Shown: piece after piece, positions 40,776 through 49,201 of the stretch
Position numbering within the stretch: position 1 is the stretch's first letter
How the letters are laid out: each line of letters starts with the position of its first letter
DNA from: Endozoicomonas elysicola
GTDB taxonomy: Bacteria; Pseudomonadota; Gammaproteobacteria; Pseudomonadales; Endozoicomonadaceae
Assembly: GCF_000710775.1 (NCBI RefSeq)
Contig: NZ_JOJP01000001.1
Span: 3,278,744 to 3,342,743 of the forward strand
Direction of reading: 5' to 3'
DNA: 64,000 bases
Position numbers and translations under genes: made by a program
The notes under the pieces: model-generated
What the model was told of the DNA's origin: nothing
Database searches by the model: none
Seen by the model: the letters and a program-made list of their open reading frames with translations, nothing else

Positions 40776-41246
40776 TTACAAAAACTGCCAGTCATGAAAC
40801 ATGGCAGCCTGACCATGGATATTTCCATCCAGATCAATCAGGTTCCAGACAATAGCGTCACTGATCAGGAAGCGCCGCCCCTTCGAGGAAATTCGAACCC
40901 CCGAGTAGTTATCTATAAAACCTTTATCAGATACTTCCTTTAACAACCTCTTGCGTTCATCCAGATGCAGTGGCTCTGCAGACTTTCTGGAAGGTAAGAC
41001 GGTAAAGTCTTCCCATTCCATTTCAAACAATGCCAGGGCAATCTGATTTCCATAATTAAAAATTGGGTCATCATCAGTCCCATGGGAAACCAATGCAAAA
41101 GGCGCTTGATCAATAACACTGATAACCTCCTTATCAGGCACTGAAGTTAGCAATGGTTTTCCCGTAAGCCTGGCAAAACTCTGAAAAACAAGATCACCAT
41201 GAGCAATATAGAACGGGTTTGACTGTATATCGGGACAACCGGTCAT
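40776..41246 (-). CDS. MEKHLA domain protein
   Basis: 156-residue single-domain protein matching MEKHLA, a PAS-like domain also found at the end of plant HD-ZIP III factors. Recognised parts are FNYGNQIALALFEMEWEDF, LPSRKSAEP, GFIDNYSGVRISSKGRRF and DAIVWNL. It probably senses a small ligand or redox state; the output is unknown. GGGAG before the ATG supports the start. It is located just upstream of the exported hypothetical on the same strand. Confidence 0.85.
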   Translation of the reverse strand: MTGCPDIQSNPFYIAHGDLVFQSFARLTGKPLLTSVPDKEVISVIDQAPFALVSHGTDDDPIFNYGNQIALALFEMEWEDFTVLPSRKSAEPLHLDERKRLLKEVSDKGFIDNYSGVRISSKGRRFLISDAIVWNLIDLDGNIHGQAAMFHDWQFL

Positions 41247-41302
41247 AACACTCCCTTAACCTGTAAATTCTAGTTTTTGAGCTTGAGTCAACAATACTTT
41301 AT

Positions 41303-42331
41303 CTACCGAAGCTGTTCCTGCTCATCAATCACATATAGCTGAACGTGTCGAATGGCTTTTCTCTGCCACGTATAAACAATATGAATAATACCTTCAGAGT
41401 CCTCAATCACCGCTGGGTAAGAAAACTCACCATCTCCATCTTCAAGTATCATCACCTGTTGCCAGTCAATACCATCGTCACTCAGGGCCACCGCCAGAGG
41501 CGTTCGTCCAGCAACCACCGGATTGTATACTAATAAATGTTTACCACTGTGAAGAGTAATGGCATCAATACCCGAGTTCGGATTTGGCAGACCGGTTGGC
41601 TGCATCTCTGACCAGCTAAGGCCATGATCCAAAGACCAGGTCTCTGCAATAAGACCAGAGTGTGTTCGGCAAAGTGCCTGAACCCTGCCATCCGGATGAG
41701 TTAGGATTGCTGGCTGAATAGCCCCAAGAATTTGCGGATCATGAACATCTACACGCAGAGGCCCCTGGGGTTGCTGTAACTCGAAATGAACCTTCCACCC
41801 TTGATGTTCAGTGCTGGAAGGGTAAATCAGGCGCTCATCAGGCAAAATAACGGGTTTATTTCGAACAGGACCAAGAAAGCCATCTTGATGAGATTGGACA
41901 GATGACCAGCTCTTTCCCTGATCAGAGGACGTCATGTAAAAACCACGCCACAGCCTGGGTGATTCACCCATTCTAAAATGCAGGTTCAGCTCTTTTCCTG
42001 TATTAAAAAGCACAGGATTCCAGTGGGCCTCGTCACCAGTACCAGACGAGAAGTCAGTTAGCAGTACAGGCGCGCTCCACTGTCCCTGCTGATAATGTGC
42101 CCCCCATATACGCACATCTCTCTGCCCTTCCTGACTGCCTCCAAACCAGGCTGCCATGAGCCGCCCCGGAGCAACTTCCGTCAGAGTTGCTGCATGACAG
42201 GATCGGGTGGGTAGATCATCTGCTGATACAACATACGTTTTGCTATGCATTTTCAATAGATTTTCGTTGGCGCACGTCATTGTGAGGACCATTGCCGGGA
42301 TAATAAAAGGGATAATATATCTGGTTAGCAT
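41303..42331 (-). CDS. Sialidase-superfamily (BNR repeat) exported protein
   Basis: About 342 residues. The hydrophobic N-terminus ends in LTMTC, a possible lipobox. The rest is a six-bladed beta-propeller of the BNR_2/exo-sialidase type. It has Asp-box-like pieces (SSDQGKSW near residue 130, SLDHGLSWS near 235), a GAAWFGG-like MAAWFGGSQEG and FSYPAVIEDSEG. It could release sialic acid or hydrolyse another glycan; propellers of this class are not all sialidases. It is divergent from a sodium:solute symporter gene 171 bases away. Other ATGs upstream (to 42376) are possible starts. Confidence 0.75.
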   Translation of the reverse strand: MLTRYIIPFIIPAMVLTMTCANENLLKMHSKTYVVSADDLPTRSCHAATLTEVAPGRLMAAWFGGSQEGQRDVRIWGAHYQQGQWSAPVLLTDFSSGTGDEAHWNPVLFNTGKELNLHFRMGESPRLWRGFYMTSSDQGKSWSSVQSHQDGFLGPVRNKPVILPDERLIYPSSTEHQGWKVHFELQQPQGPLRVDVHDPQILGAIQPAILTHPDGRVQALCRTHSGLIAETWSLDHGLSWSEMQPTGLPNPNSGIDAITLHSGKHLLVYNPVVAGRTPLAVALSDDGIDWQQVMILEDGDGEFSYPAVIEDSEGIIHIVYTWQRKAIRHVQLYVIDEQEQLR

Positions 42332-42502
42332 AATAACTAAGCTGATCATTACTAAAGTTGCAGAGCTTAGGATCAATTGTCTATAAACTTTCTGAAATGC
42401 GGCAGATCTTTATATAGACGTTCTACTCTGAATGGCGAATGTCCAAGGCCATCAGCCTAACTCCCTATCAACGTTATCATCAGTCTTATAAAACCAACGA
42501 TC

Positions 42503-43864
42503 ATGTCCCTCACTATACTCCTTCTTCCCCCCCTGTTATTCCTACTGGTCAGCCTGTATCAGTTGAGATCCATTCGCAGTTTTGCAACCTTTGCCCTCGA
42601 CAGGGATTCCTTTGGCACACTAACCATCTATTGCACTATCCTCGCCAGCGGTGTTGGCGCCGGTGTCATTATGGGGAATGCAGAGAAAGCCTATCAGGGT
42701 GAATGGTTTTACCCACTGGGCTGCCTTGGTTTTGCACTTCAGCTGTGGGTAACCGCGCGGCTAGCACCAAGGATTTATCAATGGCGGAACTGCCTCTCAT
42801 CCGGTGAAATTCTTAGCAACGTCTATGGAGGAAAAGACATTCGCTTTATCAGTGGAGCACTCTGGCTGATATTCTGTATGGGCATTGTCGCTGCCCAGGT
42901 GATTGCTATTCAAAGAGTGGTGACCATGCTGATACCCGGCAGGGAAACCCCCGTTGCTGCATTTCTGATCATCAGTGTTATTCTTTACAGTAGTCTGGGT
43001 GGCATTCGTTCTGTAGTTACCACTGATGTCATCCAGGCAGTTATCCTGCTGCTATCGTTAATCGCACTGACTGTTTGGGGGATATGGTTTCTTGGAGGCA
43101 TCGAATCAACCTATCAGCAATTACGCGTACAAAATATCCAGAGCAGTTTTACCGGGCAAATACCCACGCTGTTCATTGTATTTTTTGGATTCTTGCTCGG
43201 GGACGCCCTGATTCCAATATCCATCCAACGGGTAACCATGGCACGAAGTCATCAGGAAGCCAGTAAGGCAATGCAATTGACCGCAGCGGTTATCTTTGCC
43301 GTTATTCTGCTTTGTGGCCTGATTGGCCTGATTGCCAACCTGTTGGAGCCCGGTCAGGAAAGTCAGTACACCTTCAACATCTTACTGAGTGCACTGCCAT
43401 TCTGGCTTAAACTGTTTGTCGTATCAGGCTTACTGGCGGCAATCATGTCTTCTTGTGACAGTTATCTGAACACTGCGGCCATTGCTTTTTCCAATGATAT
43501 GCTGCCTGCGGTAACAAGCCCTTTGTCAGACCGAAAACAACTTATGTTGGGACGTATCGCCACCCTGGTTATCGGGACTGGTGCTGTCATTATTGCCCTA
43601 CAGGTTAATGATATTTTGGATGTACTGCTGGGAACATTCGAGGCCTGGGGGCCAACTTTGCTCCCCCCCCTGTTCGTTGCACTGTTCTATCCCAGGCTGC
43701 CTAAACTGAACTTCTACCTGCCCTGTGTCGCAGGGCTTCTCACCCTTTTCCTCTGGAAGTGGCTGGCACCTGACTCAATCATCTCAACGGGTGGTCTATT
43801 GGCCGGTATCTCAGGCAATATGATTTTCACAGCATTGCTTCTATGGAAAAGAAAAGCAGAATAA
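42503..43864 (+). CDS. Sodium:solute symporter (SSS family)
   Basis: 453-residue inner-membrane protein with about thirteen hydrophobic spans and the LeuT-like SSS pattern. The helix 2 region reads ASGVGAGVIMGNAEKAYQGE, and SGLLAAIMSSCDSYLNTAA near 310 holds the conserved Ser pair of the second sodium site. The substrate cannot be read directly. Its divergent pairing with a sialidase-fold gene suggests a sugar acid such as sialic acid, an inference. Confidence 0.85.
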   Translation: MSLTILLLPPLLFLLVSLYQLRSIRSFATFALDRDSFGTLTIYCTILASGVGAGVIMGNAEKAYQGEWFYPLGCLGFALQLWVTARLAPRIYQWRNCLSSGEILSNVYGGKDIRFISGALWLIFCMGIVAAQVIAIQRVVTMLIPGRETPVAAFLIISVILYSSLGGIRSVVTTDVIQAVILLLSLIALTVWGIWFLGGIESTYQQLRVQNIQSSFTGQIPTLFIVFFGFLLGDALIPISIQRVTMARSHQEASKAMQLTAAVIFAVILLCGLIGLIANLLEPGQESQYTFNILLSALPFWLKLFVVSGLLAAIMSSCDSYLNTAAIAFSNDMLPAVTSPLSDRKQLMLGRIATLVIGTGAVIIALQVNDILDVLLGTFEAWGPTLLPPLFVALFYPRLPKLNFYLPCVAGLLTLFLWKWLAPDSIISTGGLLAGISGNMIFTALLLWKRKAE

Positions 43865-44041
43865 TAGCAACAATCACCCGCCTATAAATAAGGCAAACAA
43901 CCCCCTACCCAATACATCTGTCACTCCAGGATTTATCTTATCTTTCAATAAATTAAGAGTTTTAAAACCAAAGCCTAACAACCGTATTTACTAATTAATA
44001 CTATAATGGAACGTAGTATTTCATCGAGCAAGGAGGCAAAG

Positions 44042-44332
44042 ATGCAAGTAGATAGCTCTTCAGGCAACAATCAGCTCCAAATTGACAGTCTGAAAAACAA
44101 TTTAGAAAAGGTAAACAAAAAAATAAGAAACAATAAAAAACACTTAGATAGAGCAGTCAAAGTCGCCGTGGTGACATTCCCTCTCATGCCACTCTCCTTT
44201 ATGCCCATGGCAGTTGCGTATGGACTTGATAAAAAGGCTTCCAGTCTCATATCTCAAAAAGATCTGCTTGAACGAAAAATTGATGCTTTAAAGTATCCTG
44301 TTAAAAACATTCCCACTGAAACTACTGTTTAA
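44042..44332 (+). CDS. Hypothetical small coiled-coil/membrane protein
   Basis: 96 residues from the ATG at 44042, preceded by a strong AAGGAGG; an earlier ATG at 44006 is less likely. Lys- and Asn-rich coiled coil (about 15-45), one hydrophobic stretch (about 46-65, VAVVTFPLMPLSFMPMAVAY), then a second short coiled coil. No family recognised. AT-rich compared with its neighbours. Confidence 0.6.
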   Translation: MQVDSSSGNNQLQIDSLKNNLEKVNKKIRNNKKHLDRAVKVAVVTFPLMPLSFMPMAVAYGLDKKASSLISQKDLLERKIDALKYPVKNIPTETTV

Positions 44333-44633
44333 ACTCACGCAGCCTGGTCTTTATTACCCTTCTTTTTTCAGGGCGGGAGTCCCGCATTCTCATATAACCT
44401 AAACTAAGACTGAATTGAAATAAATCACTCTGACTGGAATATCAGGCAATTCTTTCTGTACAATCCTACTATTCTGGTCTGACGAATAAGAACGTAGTAG
44501 CTGTATCGCGGTATAAATCCACCGAAATAGTCTATTTTACCTCCATAACAAACTATTCTTCTTATCGTCTGTCTATATGGGAATTCACCCTTTTTTATCT
44601 GGAGTCTGACACCAGTGAAGGTCAAGTGTCGTT
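44333..44633. other. Intergenic region before azlC
   Basis: About 300 bases. A 66-codon minus-strand frame (44425-44625) has no supporting features and was not called. No terminator or regulatory site is evident beyond a GC-rich GGGCGGGAGTCCCGC patch near 44370. Confidence 0.35.
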
Positions 44634-45359
44634 ATGAATCAGGCTGAAGTTGTTCAATATTCCAATAGTAATGAAAAACTCAGAGCCTTTCTCAAAGGTG
44701 CTGCAGCGATCATTCCTCTGACTGTCGCCGTCCTGCCATGGGGCATTCTGACCGGTTCTCTGGCCATTGAGTCTGGTTTTGATCCCATTCAAAGTCAGGC
44801 ATTATCCGGCATTATCTTTGCCGGTGCCGTTCAGCTGGCTATCATGGGAATGATTCAGGCCGGAGTCGGATTGAGTAGCATCCTTATTTCTGCATTGCTG
44901 ATCACATCCCGTCACTTCCTGTATTCCATGGTGATGCGCAAGAACATCAGCCCCCTGCCCCTCAGATGGCGTCTGACACTAGGCTTTCTGTTAACTGATG
45001 AACTGTTTGCCATTGCCAATCCTGGCCAGCTAAAGCGCTTTGACCGCTGGTATACTCTGGGTGGAGGGCTTTGCTTCTATCTTGGTTGGAACCTGGCCAC
45101 TCTGGGCGGCATCGTTGCTGGAGAAAGCATTGAAAATCTGGATGCCCTAGGGCTTGATTTCGCCATTGCTGCAACATTTATTGCCCTTGTGATCCCAACC
45201 ATTAAGAATGCTTCAGTGCTTGTCTGTGTACTCACGGCCCTGGTGACTTCTGTGATTTGTGAAACGATGCATATTCAGGCTGGACTACTTATTTCTGCAC
45301 CTCTGGCTATGCTGACAGGGTTTGCATATGCCAAAGCAACCGCTAAAGGAGAGGATTAA
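44634..45359 (+). CDS. azlC: AzlC family branched-chain amino acid exporter, large subunit
   Basis: 241-residue membrane protein with the AzlC opening (PLTVAVLPWGILTGSLAIESGFD) and SRHFLYSMVM near residue 90, both conserved in the LIV-E exporter family. It works with the small AzlD-type subunit encoded directly after it; the stop and next start overlap by one base (TAATG). The system exports branched-chain amino acids or analogues. AAGG lies about 11 bases before the ATG. Confidence 0.9.
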   Translation: MNQAEVVQYSNSNEKLRAFLKGAAAIIPLTVAVLPWGILTGSLAIESGFDPIQSQALSGIIFAGAVQLAIMGMIQAGVGLSSILISALLITSRHFLYSMVMRKNISPLPLRWRLTLGFLLTDELFAIANPGQLKRFDRWYTLGGGLCFYLGWNLATLGGIVAGESIENLDALGLDFAIAATFIALVIPTIKNASVLVCVLTALVTSVICETMHIQAGLLISAPLAMLTGFAYAKATAKGED

Positions 45360-45673
45360 TGGATACCTGGGTTATTCTTCTAACTGTTGCGGCCCTGGTT
45401 TTTGGCAGCCGTTTTCTTCTGATGGAGCCTTGGTTGCCGCTGAAGCTTAGTGAGAATGTCCAGAAGATGTTGAGTTATTCTGCGCCAGCAGTGCTAACAG
45501 CGATTGCCGCGCCGATTGTTTTTATCCGGGATGACTATTTCACCCTGACTATGGATAATCATTACCTGGTTGCCGGCATTATTGTGGTCATTCTGGCTCT
45601 GTCCACAAGAAATACATTAATGACCGTTATTCTGGGTATGCTGTCATTTCTGGTGTTGAAGCATGTAATATGA
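45359..45673 (+). CDS. azlD: AzlD family exporter, small subunit
   Basis: 104-residue protein with four hydrophobic spans. SYSAPAVLTAIAAPIVF and the final STRNTLMTVILGMLSFLVL are typical of AzlD. Translationally coupled to azlC by a one-base overlap. Confidence 0.88.
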   Translation: MDTWVILLTVAALVFGSRFLLMEPWLPLKLSENVQKMLSYSAPAVLTAIAAPIVFIRDDYFTLTMDNHYLVAGIIVVILALSTRNTLMTVILGMLSFLVLKHVI

Positions 45674-45792
45674 ATATTGTGAAGTGAAGCCATCTCTCCT
45701 AGCCTGCCCTCAGCGGAATACAATAAGCCCAGCATCATGCTAGACTGAATTTGAAGTATTTCATGGATGATACTTTTTTTGGGGGCATTCTC

Positions 45793-46002
45793 ATGTACAA
45801 ATTACTTTCTGCTGTTTTCCTTATTCTTCTTGCTGCCGGTGTTCTGGCGAGAAGTTTTGACCTCTCGGTGTACAAGGATGGTTACTATCTTCGCTACGAA
45901 TTCCCACGCTACGCCAAAGAAACCTGGTTTGAAGTAACACTGGGGAAGCGTCAGGGGCTTGCAGGCATGATTGACGAGGTAAAAAATAAAGCCAGCAAAT
46001 AA
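45793..46002 (+). CDS. Hypothetical small exported or membrane-anchored protein
   Basis: 69 residues from the ATG at 45793, preceded by GGGGG eight bases upstream; the open frame begins at 45751. One N-terminal hydrophobic segment (YKLLSAVFLILLAAGVLA) looks like a signal or anchor. The rest is short, polar and aromatic-rich. No family recognised. Its stop codon lies inside a terminator hairpin. Confidence 0.6.
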   Translation: MYKLLSAVFLILLAAGVLARSFDLSVYKDGYYLRYEFPRYAKETWFEVTLGKRQGLAGMIDEVKNKASK

Positions 46003-46017
46003 TTGCTGGCTTTATTC
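45985..46017. terminator. Bidirectional terminator between convergent genes
   Basis: 14-bp perfect arms AATAAAGCCAGCAA / TTGCTGGCTTTATT around a 4-base loop, overlapping the stop codon at 46002. The A/T-rich flanks suit termination from both sides; the next minus-strand gene ends at 46047. Confidence 0.85.
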
Positions 46018-46046
46018 AACCCATCATTTCAATGAAGAACTGACCA

Positions 46047-46316
46047 TTATTTCTTTTGGGAACCCGTAATCGAACTCATCAGCTTCGTTACAGACTTCTT
46101 GAAATCATCAATGGCTGATACACCCAGCTTTTTGACATCAACAAAATGCGGTTCAGCCTTGTCTAGATATTCATCCAGGTGGTCAACTTCCTCATGCTGC
46201 ATATCCTGCCGCTCAGCTTCCAGCTCTTTTTCAAGACGTTTTAACGTTGCCTTGACCTCTTTAATCTGAGCCTTCAGCTCCTTCTTGTGTGCCTTATATT
46301 CCTTAAGTGTTGTCAT
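46047..46316 (-). CDS. Small coiled-coil protein downstream of Na/Pi cotransporter
   Basis: 89 residues, almost all charged heptad-like sequence for the first 50 (KEYKAHKKELKAQIKEVKAT...), then a short tail. Cytosolic coiled coil of unknown function. It starts 10 bases after the transporter gene and is surely co-transcribed, so it may regulate or scaffold the transporter, an inference. Confidence 0.7.
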   Translation of the reverse strand: MTTLKEYKAHKKELKAQIKEVKATLKRLEKELEAERQDMQHEEVDHLDEYLDKAEPHFVDVKKLGVSAIDDFKKSVTKLMSSITGSQKK

Positions 46317-46326
46317 GATGATCTCC

Positions 46327-47475
46327 TCAGGCAGTAATAGCGATCAGGATAGCGGGTAGAATAAAAAAGACGCCCACCACATAGACCAGTACCATCCATT
46401 TATTCCGGCTTGCCACCTGGGCAAAACGGCGAGCCAGCCTGGGTGGAATATTACGAAGGAAAGGAATAGTGTAAATCAAAAGCACCGCTGAAACATTAAA
46501 CAATAGGTGCACCAATGCTATCTGCAAAGCAAAGAAGCCCATCGCTCCTTGAACCGCAGTTGCTGCCAGCAACGCTGTAATCGTGGTACCGATATTGGAA
46601 CCCAGGGTAAATGGATATATTTCTTTCAGTTTGAAAATGCCATTACCTGCTAAAGGAACAATCAAACTGGTGCAAGTTGAAGAAGATTGAACCGCAATGG
46701 TCATCATCATACCCGAGAAAATACCCGTTGCCGGCCCGCGCCCCACCGCTTTGTGAAGAATCTGCTTGGCTTTACCAACCATAAGGTGCTTTAACAACTT
46801 GCCCAGATAAATAATGGAGATAAAAATAAAAGCAAGCCCTGTCAGCGCCAGGCACACACCGGCCCAAAGATCAGGTAATGAACCATAAAGCCCTTTAAAC
46901 AGATCCACTGTTGGAGCCGTTATTATTTTAACAAAGTTAAACCCTTTGATACTGACAGTATCACCGCCCACCAGCAGGTTTGCCAGAAGGTCAGAGCCTT
47001 TGGCCAGAAAGCCAGTCATGATTTCAAGCGGAAGAAAGATCATAACCGCCATCAGATTAAAAAAATCATGAACAGTGGCAGCCGAAAATGCACGACGGAA
47101 CTCTTTCTTTTTACCAATATGCCCCATACTGACCAGAGTATTGGTAACTGTTGTACCAATATTGGCGCCCATAATCATGGGTATGGCCGTAGCTACCGGT
47201 AAGCCACCAGCAACAAGCCCGACAATAACAGAAGTCACGGTGCTGGATGATTGCACAACCGCCGTTGCCAGGGCGCCCGCCACCAGCCCCATTATGGGGT
47301 TTGTGGCAAAAGCAAATAACTGACGTGCTCCTTCAGCACCACCAGAAGCCCACTTAAAGCCAGACCCTATCATTCCGACAGCGACCAACAGTAGGTAGAT
47401 CATCAGCGCAACAAAAAGCCACTGAACAACCAGACCTTTCGATTGCGTCGACTCGGTTGTATTACTGGGTTGCAT
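46327..47475 (-). CDS. Na+/phosphate cotransporter (NptA/PNaS family)
   Basis: 382-residue inner-membrane protein with two inverted repeats, each carrying QSSST (VVQSSSTVTSVIVG near 60 and AVQSSSTCTSLIVP near 255) plus the GANIGTT / GSNIGTT partner motifs, the hallmark of SLC34-like Na/Pi transporters. It would import inorganic phosphate. CAGGAT eight bases before the ATG at 47475 sets the start. The small coiled-coil gene follows directly. Confidence 0.92.
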   Translation of the reverse strand: MQPSNTTESTQSKGLVVQWLFVALMIYLLLVAVGMIGSGFKWASGGAEGARQLFAFATNPIMGLVAGALATAVVQSSSTVTSVIVGLVAGGLPVATAIPMIMGANIGTTVTNTLVSMGHIGKKKEFRRAFSAATVHDFFNLMAVMIFLPLEIMTGFLAKGSDLLANLLVGGDTVSIKGFNFVKIITAPTVDLFKGLYGSLPDLWAGVCLALTGLAFIFISIIYLGKLLKHLMVGKAKQILHKAVGRGPATGIFSGMMMTIAVQSSSTCTSLIVPLAGNGIFKLKEIYPFTLGSNIGTTITALLAATAVQGAMGFFALQIALVHLLFNVSAVLLIYTIPFLRNIPPRLARRFAQVASRNKWMVLVYVVGVFFILPAILIAITA

Positions 47476-47742
47476 TCGAACATCCTGCAAGGTGAAAAAC
47501 ATTGACTATCCAGCACTCATCAGACTGGAAATCTCGACATCAATCAGGGGAACCGAAAAAGAAACACAATCGTCCCATTGAAGGAGGATAAGCATAAAGA
47601 AAGCGTAAAGGAGTCTCAAGCCTGCAGCAGATGGAAATACTTTTCCCGGAACATGCCTGACGGGCTAAAAAGATATAAATACTGTTTACAGTATGGGAGT
47701 ATGCCTGACTCAATAAAATCGACAGACTTACTCCCTTATACT

Positions 47743-48192
47743 TTAAACCTGCTCCCTGACCAGTAACACCATCCCCCGATGGCCAGTCACAGAAACTTTG
47801 CAACCCTGCGATATATTCCGGTCAGACTCCACTTTCCAGAGCGTATCGCCAATCTGAAGACGACTCTGACCAGCAGGTAGGTCATGCTCAAGCGTGATGG
47901 TTCGTCCAACCAATTGCAGGGCACGGTTATTCAGCTCAGGGCTATCGTTCTTATTATTAACGTTTCGGAACAGCTTCCAGTAGGCCAGCGTAAACAGCAA
48001 ACTACCAATACCAAAAATCAACAGTTGGACAGGCCAGCCCATCTCCGGAACCAGCCAAAGCCAGAGAGAAACCACTGCCGCGGCAATGGCACTTCCCAGC
48101 AGAAAACCTCCTGCCCCAAGTGCTTCAGCACCCAGGAACAGGAAAACAAGAATAAGCCAATGCCATGGCTGCAGTGTAAAAGCTATATCCAT
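47743..48192 (-). CDS. NfeD family membrane protein
   Basis: 149 residues. Two or three hydrophobic spans at the N-terminus are followed by a small OB-fold domain (about 85-149, with IGDTLWKVESD and GCKVSVTGHRGMVLLV). This short NfeD type (like E. coli YbbK's partner YbbJ) always accompanies SPFH proteins. Its start overlaps the stop of the SPFH gene (ATGA). Confidence 0.88.
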   Translation of the reverse strand: MDIAFTLQPWHWLILVFLFLGAEALGAGGFLLGSAIAAAVVSLWLWLVPEMGWPVQLLIFGIGSLLFTLAYWKLFRNVNNKNDSPELNNRALQLVGRTITLEHDLPAGQSRLQIGDTLWKVESDRNISQGCKVSVTGHRGMVLLVREQV

Positions 48193-49112
48193 CAGCTTGC
48201 CTTATTACTGGTTACTTCACCCACCAATTCCTTAATGCCGGCAATAGAACCAATGACGCTGCTGGCCTCCAAAGGCATCATGATAACCTTGCTGTTATCT
48301 GCAGATGCCACATCGGTCAGGGCCTCTACATATTTCTGGGCAACAAAATAGTTAATGGCGCGATGATCACCCTCAGCAATGGCTTTGGATACCATCGCAG
48401 TTGCCACGGCCTCAGCTTCAGCAAGACGCTCTCTGGCTTCAGCTTCACGCTTGGCAGCTTCCAACTCACCCTCAGCCTTCAGAATCTGAGCCTGTTTTTC
48501 ACCTTCTGCAACCTTAATGGCTGCTTCACGGGCACCTTCTGCCTCGAGAATCTGAGCACGTTTTTCCCGCTCAGCCTTCATTTGTCTGGCCATTGCCTCT
48601 ACGAGATCTGCTGGAGGTGCAATATCCAGCAACTCAATTCGAGTAACTTTAAGCCCCCAGGGATCAGTGGCTTCATCAACCTTGACCAGCAGCTGGCTGT
48701 TAATTCGATCGCGGTTGGACAGCATTTCATCCAATTCCATAGAACCTAAAACGGCACGAATATTGGTCATCACCAGATTTTTCATGGCTCTGTCCAAATC
48801 ATTCACTTCGTAAGATGCTTTCACCGCATCCTGAACCAGATAAAAACAGACTGCATCCGTCGTCACCTGGGCATTGTCAGCACTGATAATTTCCTGGGGT
48901 GGAATATCCAGCACCTGCTCCATCATGTTAATTTTTTTCCCGATGGTATCAATCACGGGAACAATCACATGCAAACCTGGCCTCAGAGTCTTGGTGTATT
49001 TCCCAAAACGCTCCACCGTATAATTAAAACCCTGTGGCACCATCCGAACACCGGTCGTTATAAGAACCGCAATCAGTACTACAAAGGCGATTGCAGTGAT
49101 TTCCATACCCAT
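48192..49112 (-). CDS. qmcA: SPFH/stomatin-like membrane protein (QmcA-like)
   Basis: 306 residues: one N-terminal membrane helix, then the SPFH/band-7 domain ([21 protein letters not shown] near 32, [13 protein letters not shown]) and an Ala/Glu-rich coiled coil (about 185-245). Such proteins oligomerise in membrane microdomains and are linked to quality control. The overlap with the nfeD gene makes this the usual SPFH-NfeD pair. Confidence 0.92.
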   Translation of the reverse strand: MGMEITAIAFVVLIAVLITTGVRMVPQGFNYTVERFGKYTKTLRPGLHVIVPVIDTIGKKINMMEQVLDIPPQEIISADNAQVTTDAVCFYLVQDAVKASYEVNDLDRAMKNLVMTNIRAVLGSMELDEMLSNRDRINSQLLVKVDEATDPWGLKVTRIELLDIAPPADLVEAMARQMKAEREKRAQILEAEGAREAAIKVAEGEKQAQILKAEGELEAAKREAEARERLAEAEAVATAMVSKAIAEGDHRAINYFVAQKYVEALTDVASADNSKVIMMPLEASSVIGSIAGIKELVGEVTSNKAS

Positions 49113-49201
49113 TAGGCAGCTCCCGCTTTTCAGTTTTTATCAGGAAGGGCTACCAGTCACTGTTGTGCTGAAAAAGCAGCCCTGTAATTTATACAATCAA
49201 A

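Noticed and set aside
44425-44625. 66-codon minus-strand frame before azlC
   Set aside because: No ribosome site or family signal and it spans the likely azlC promoter.
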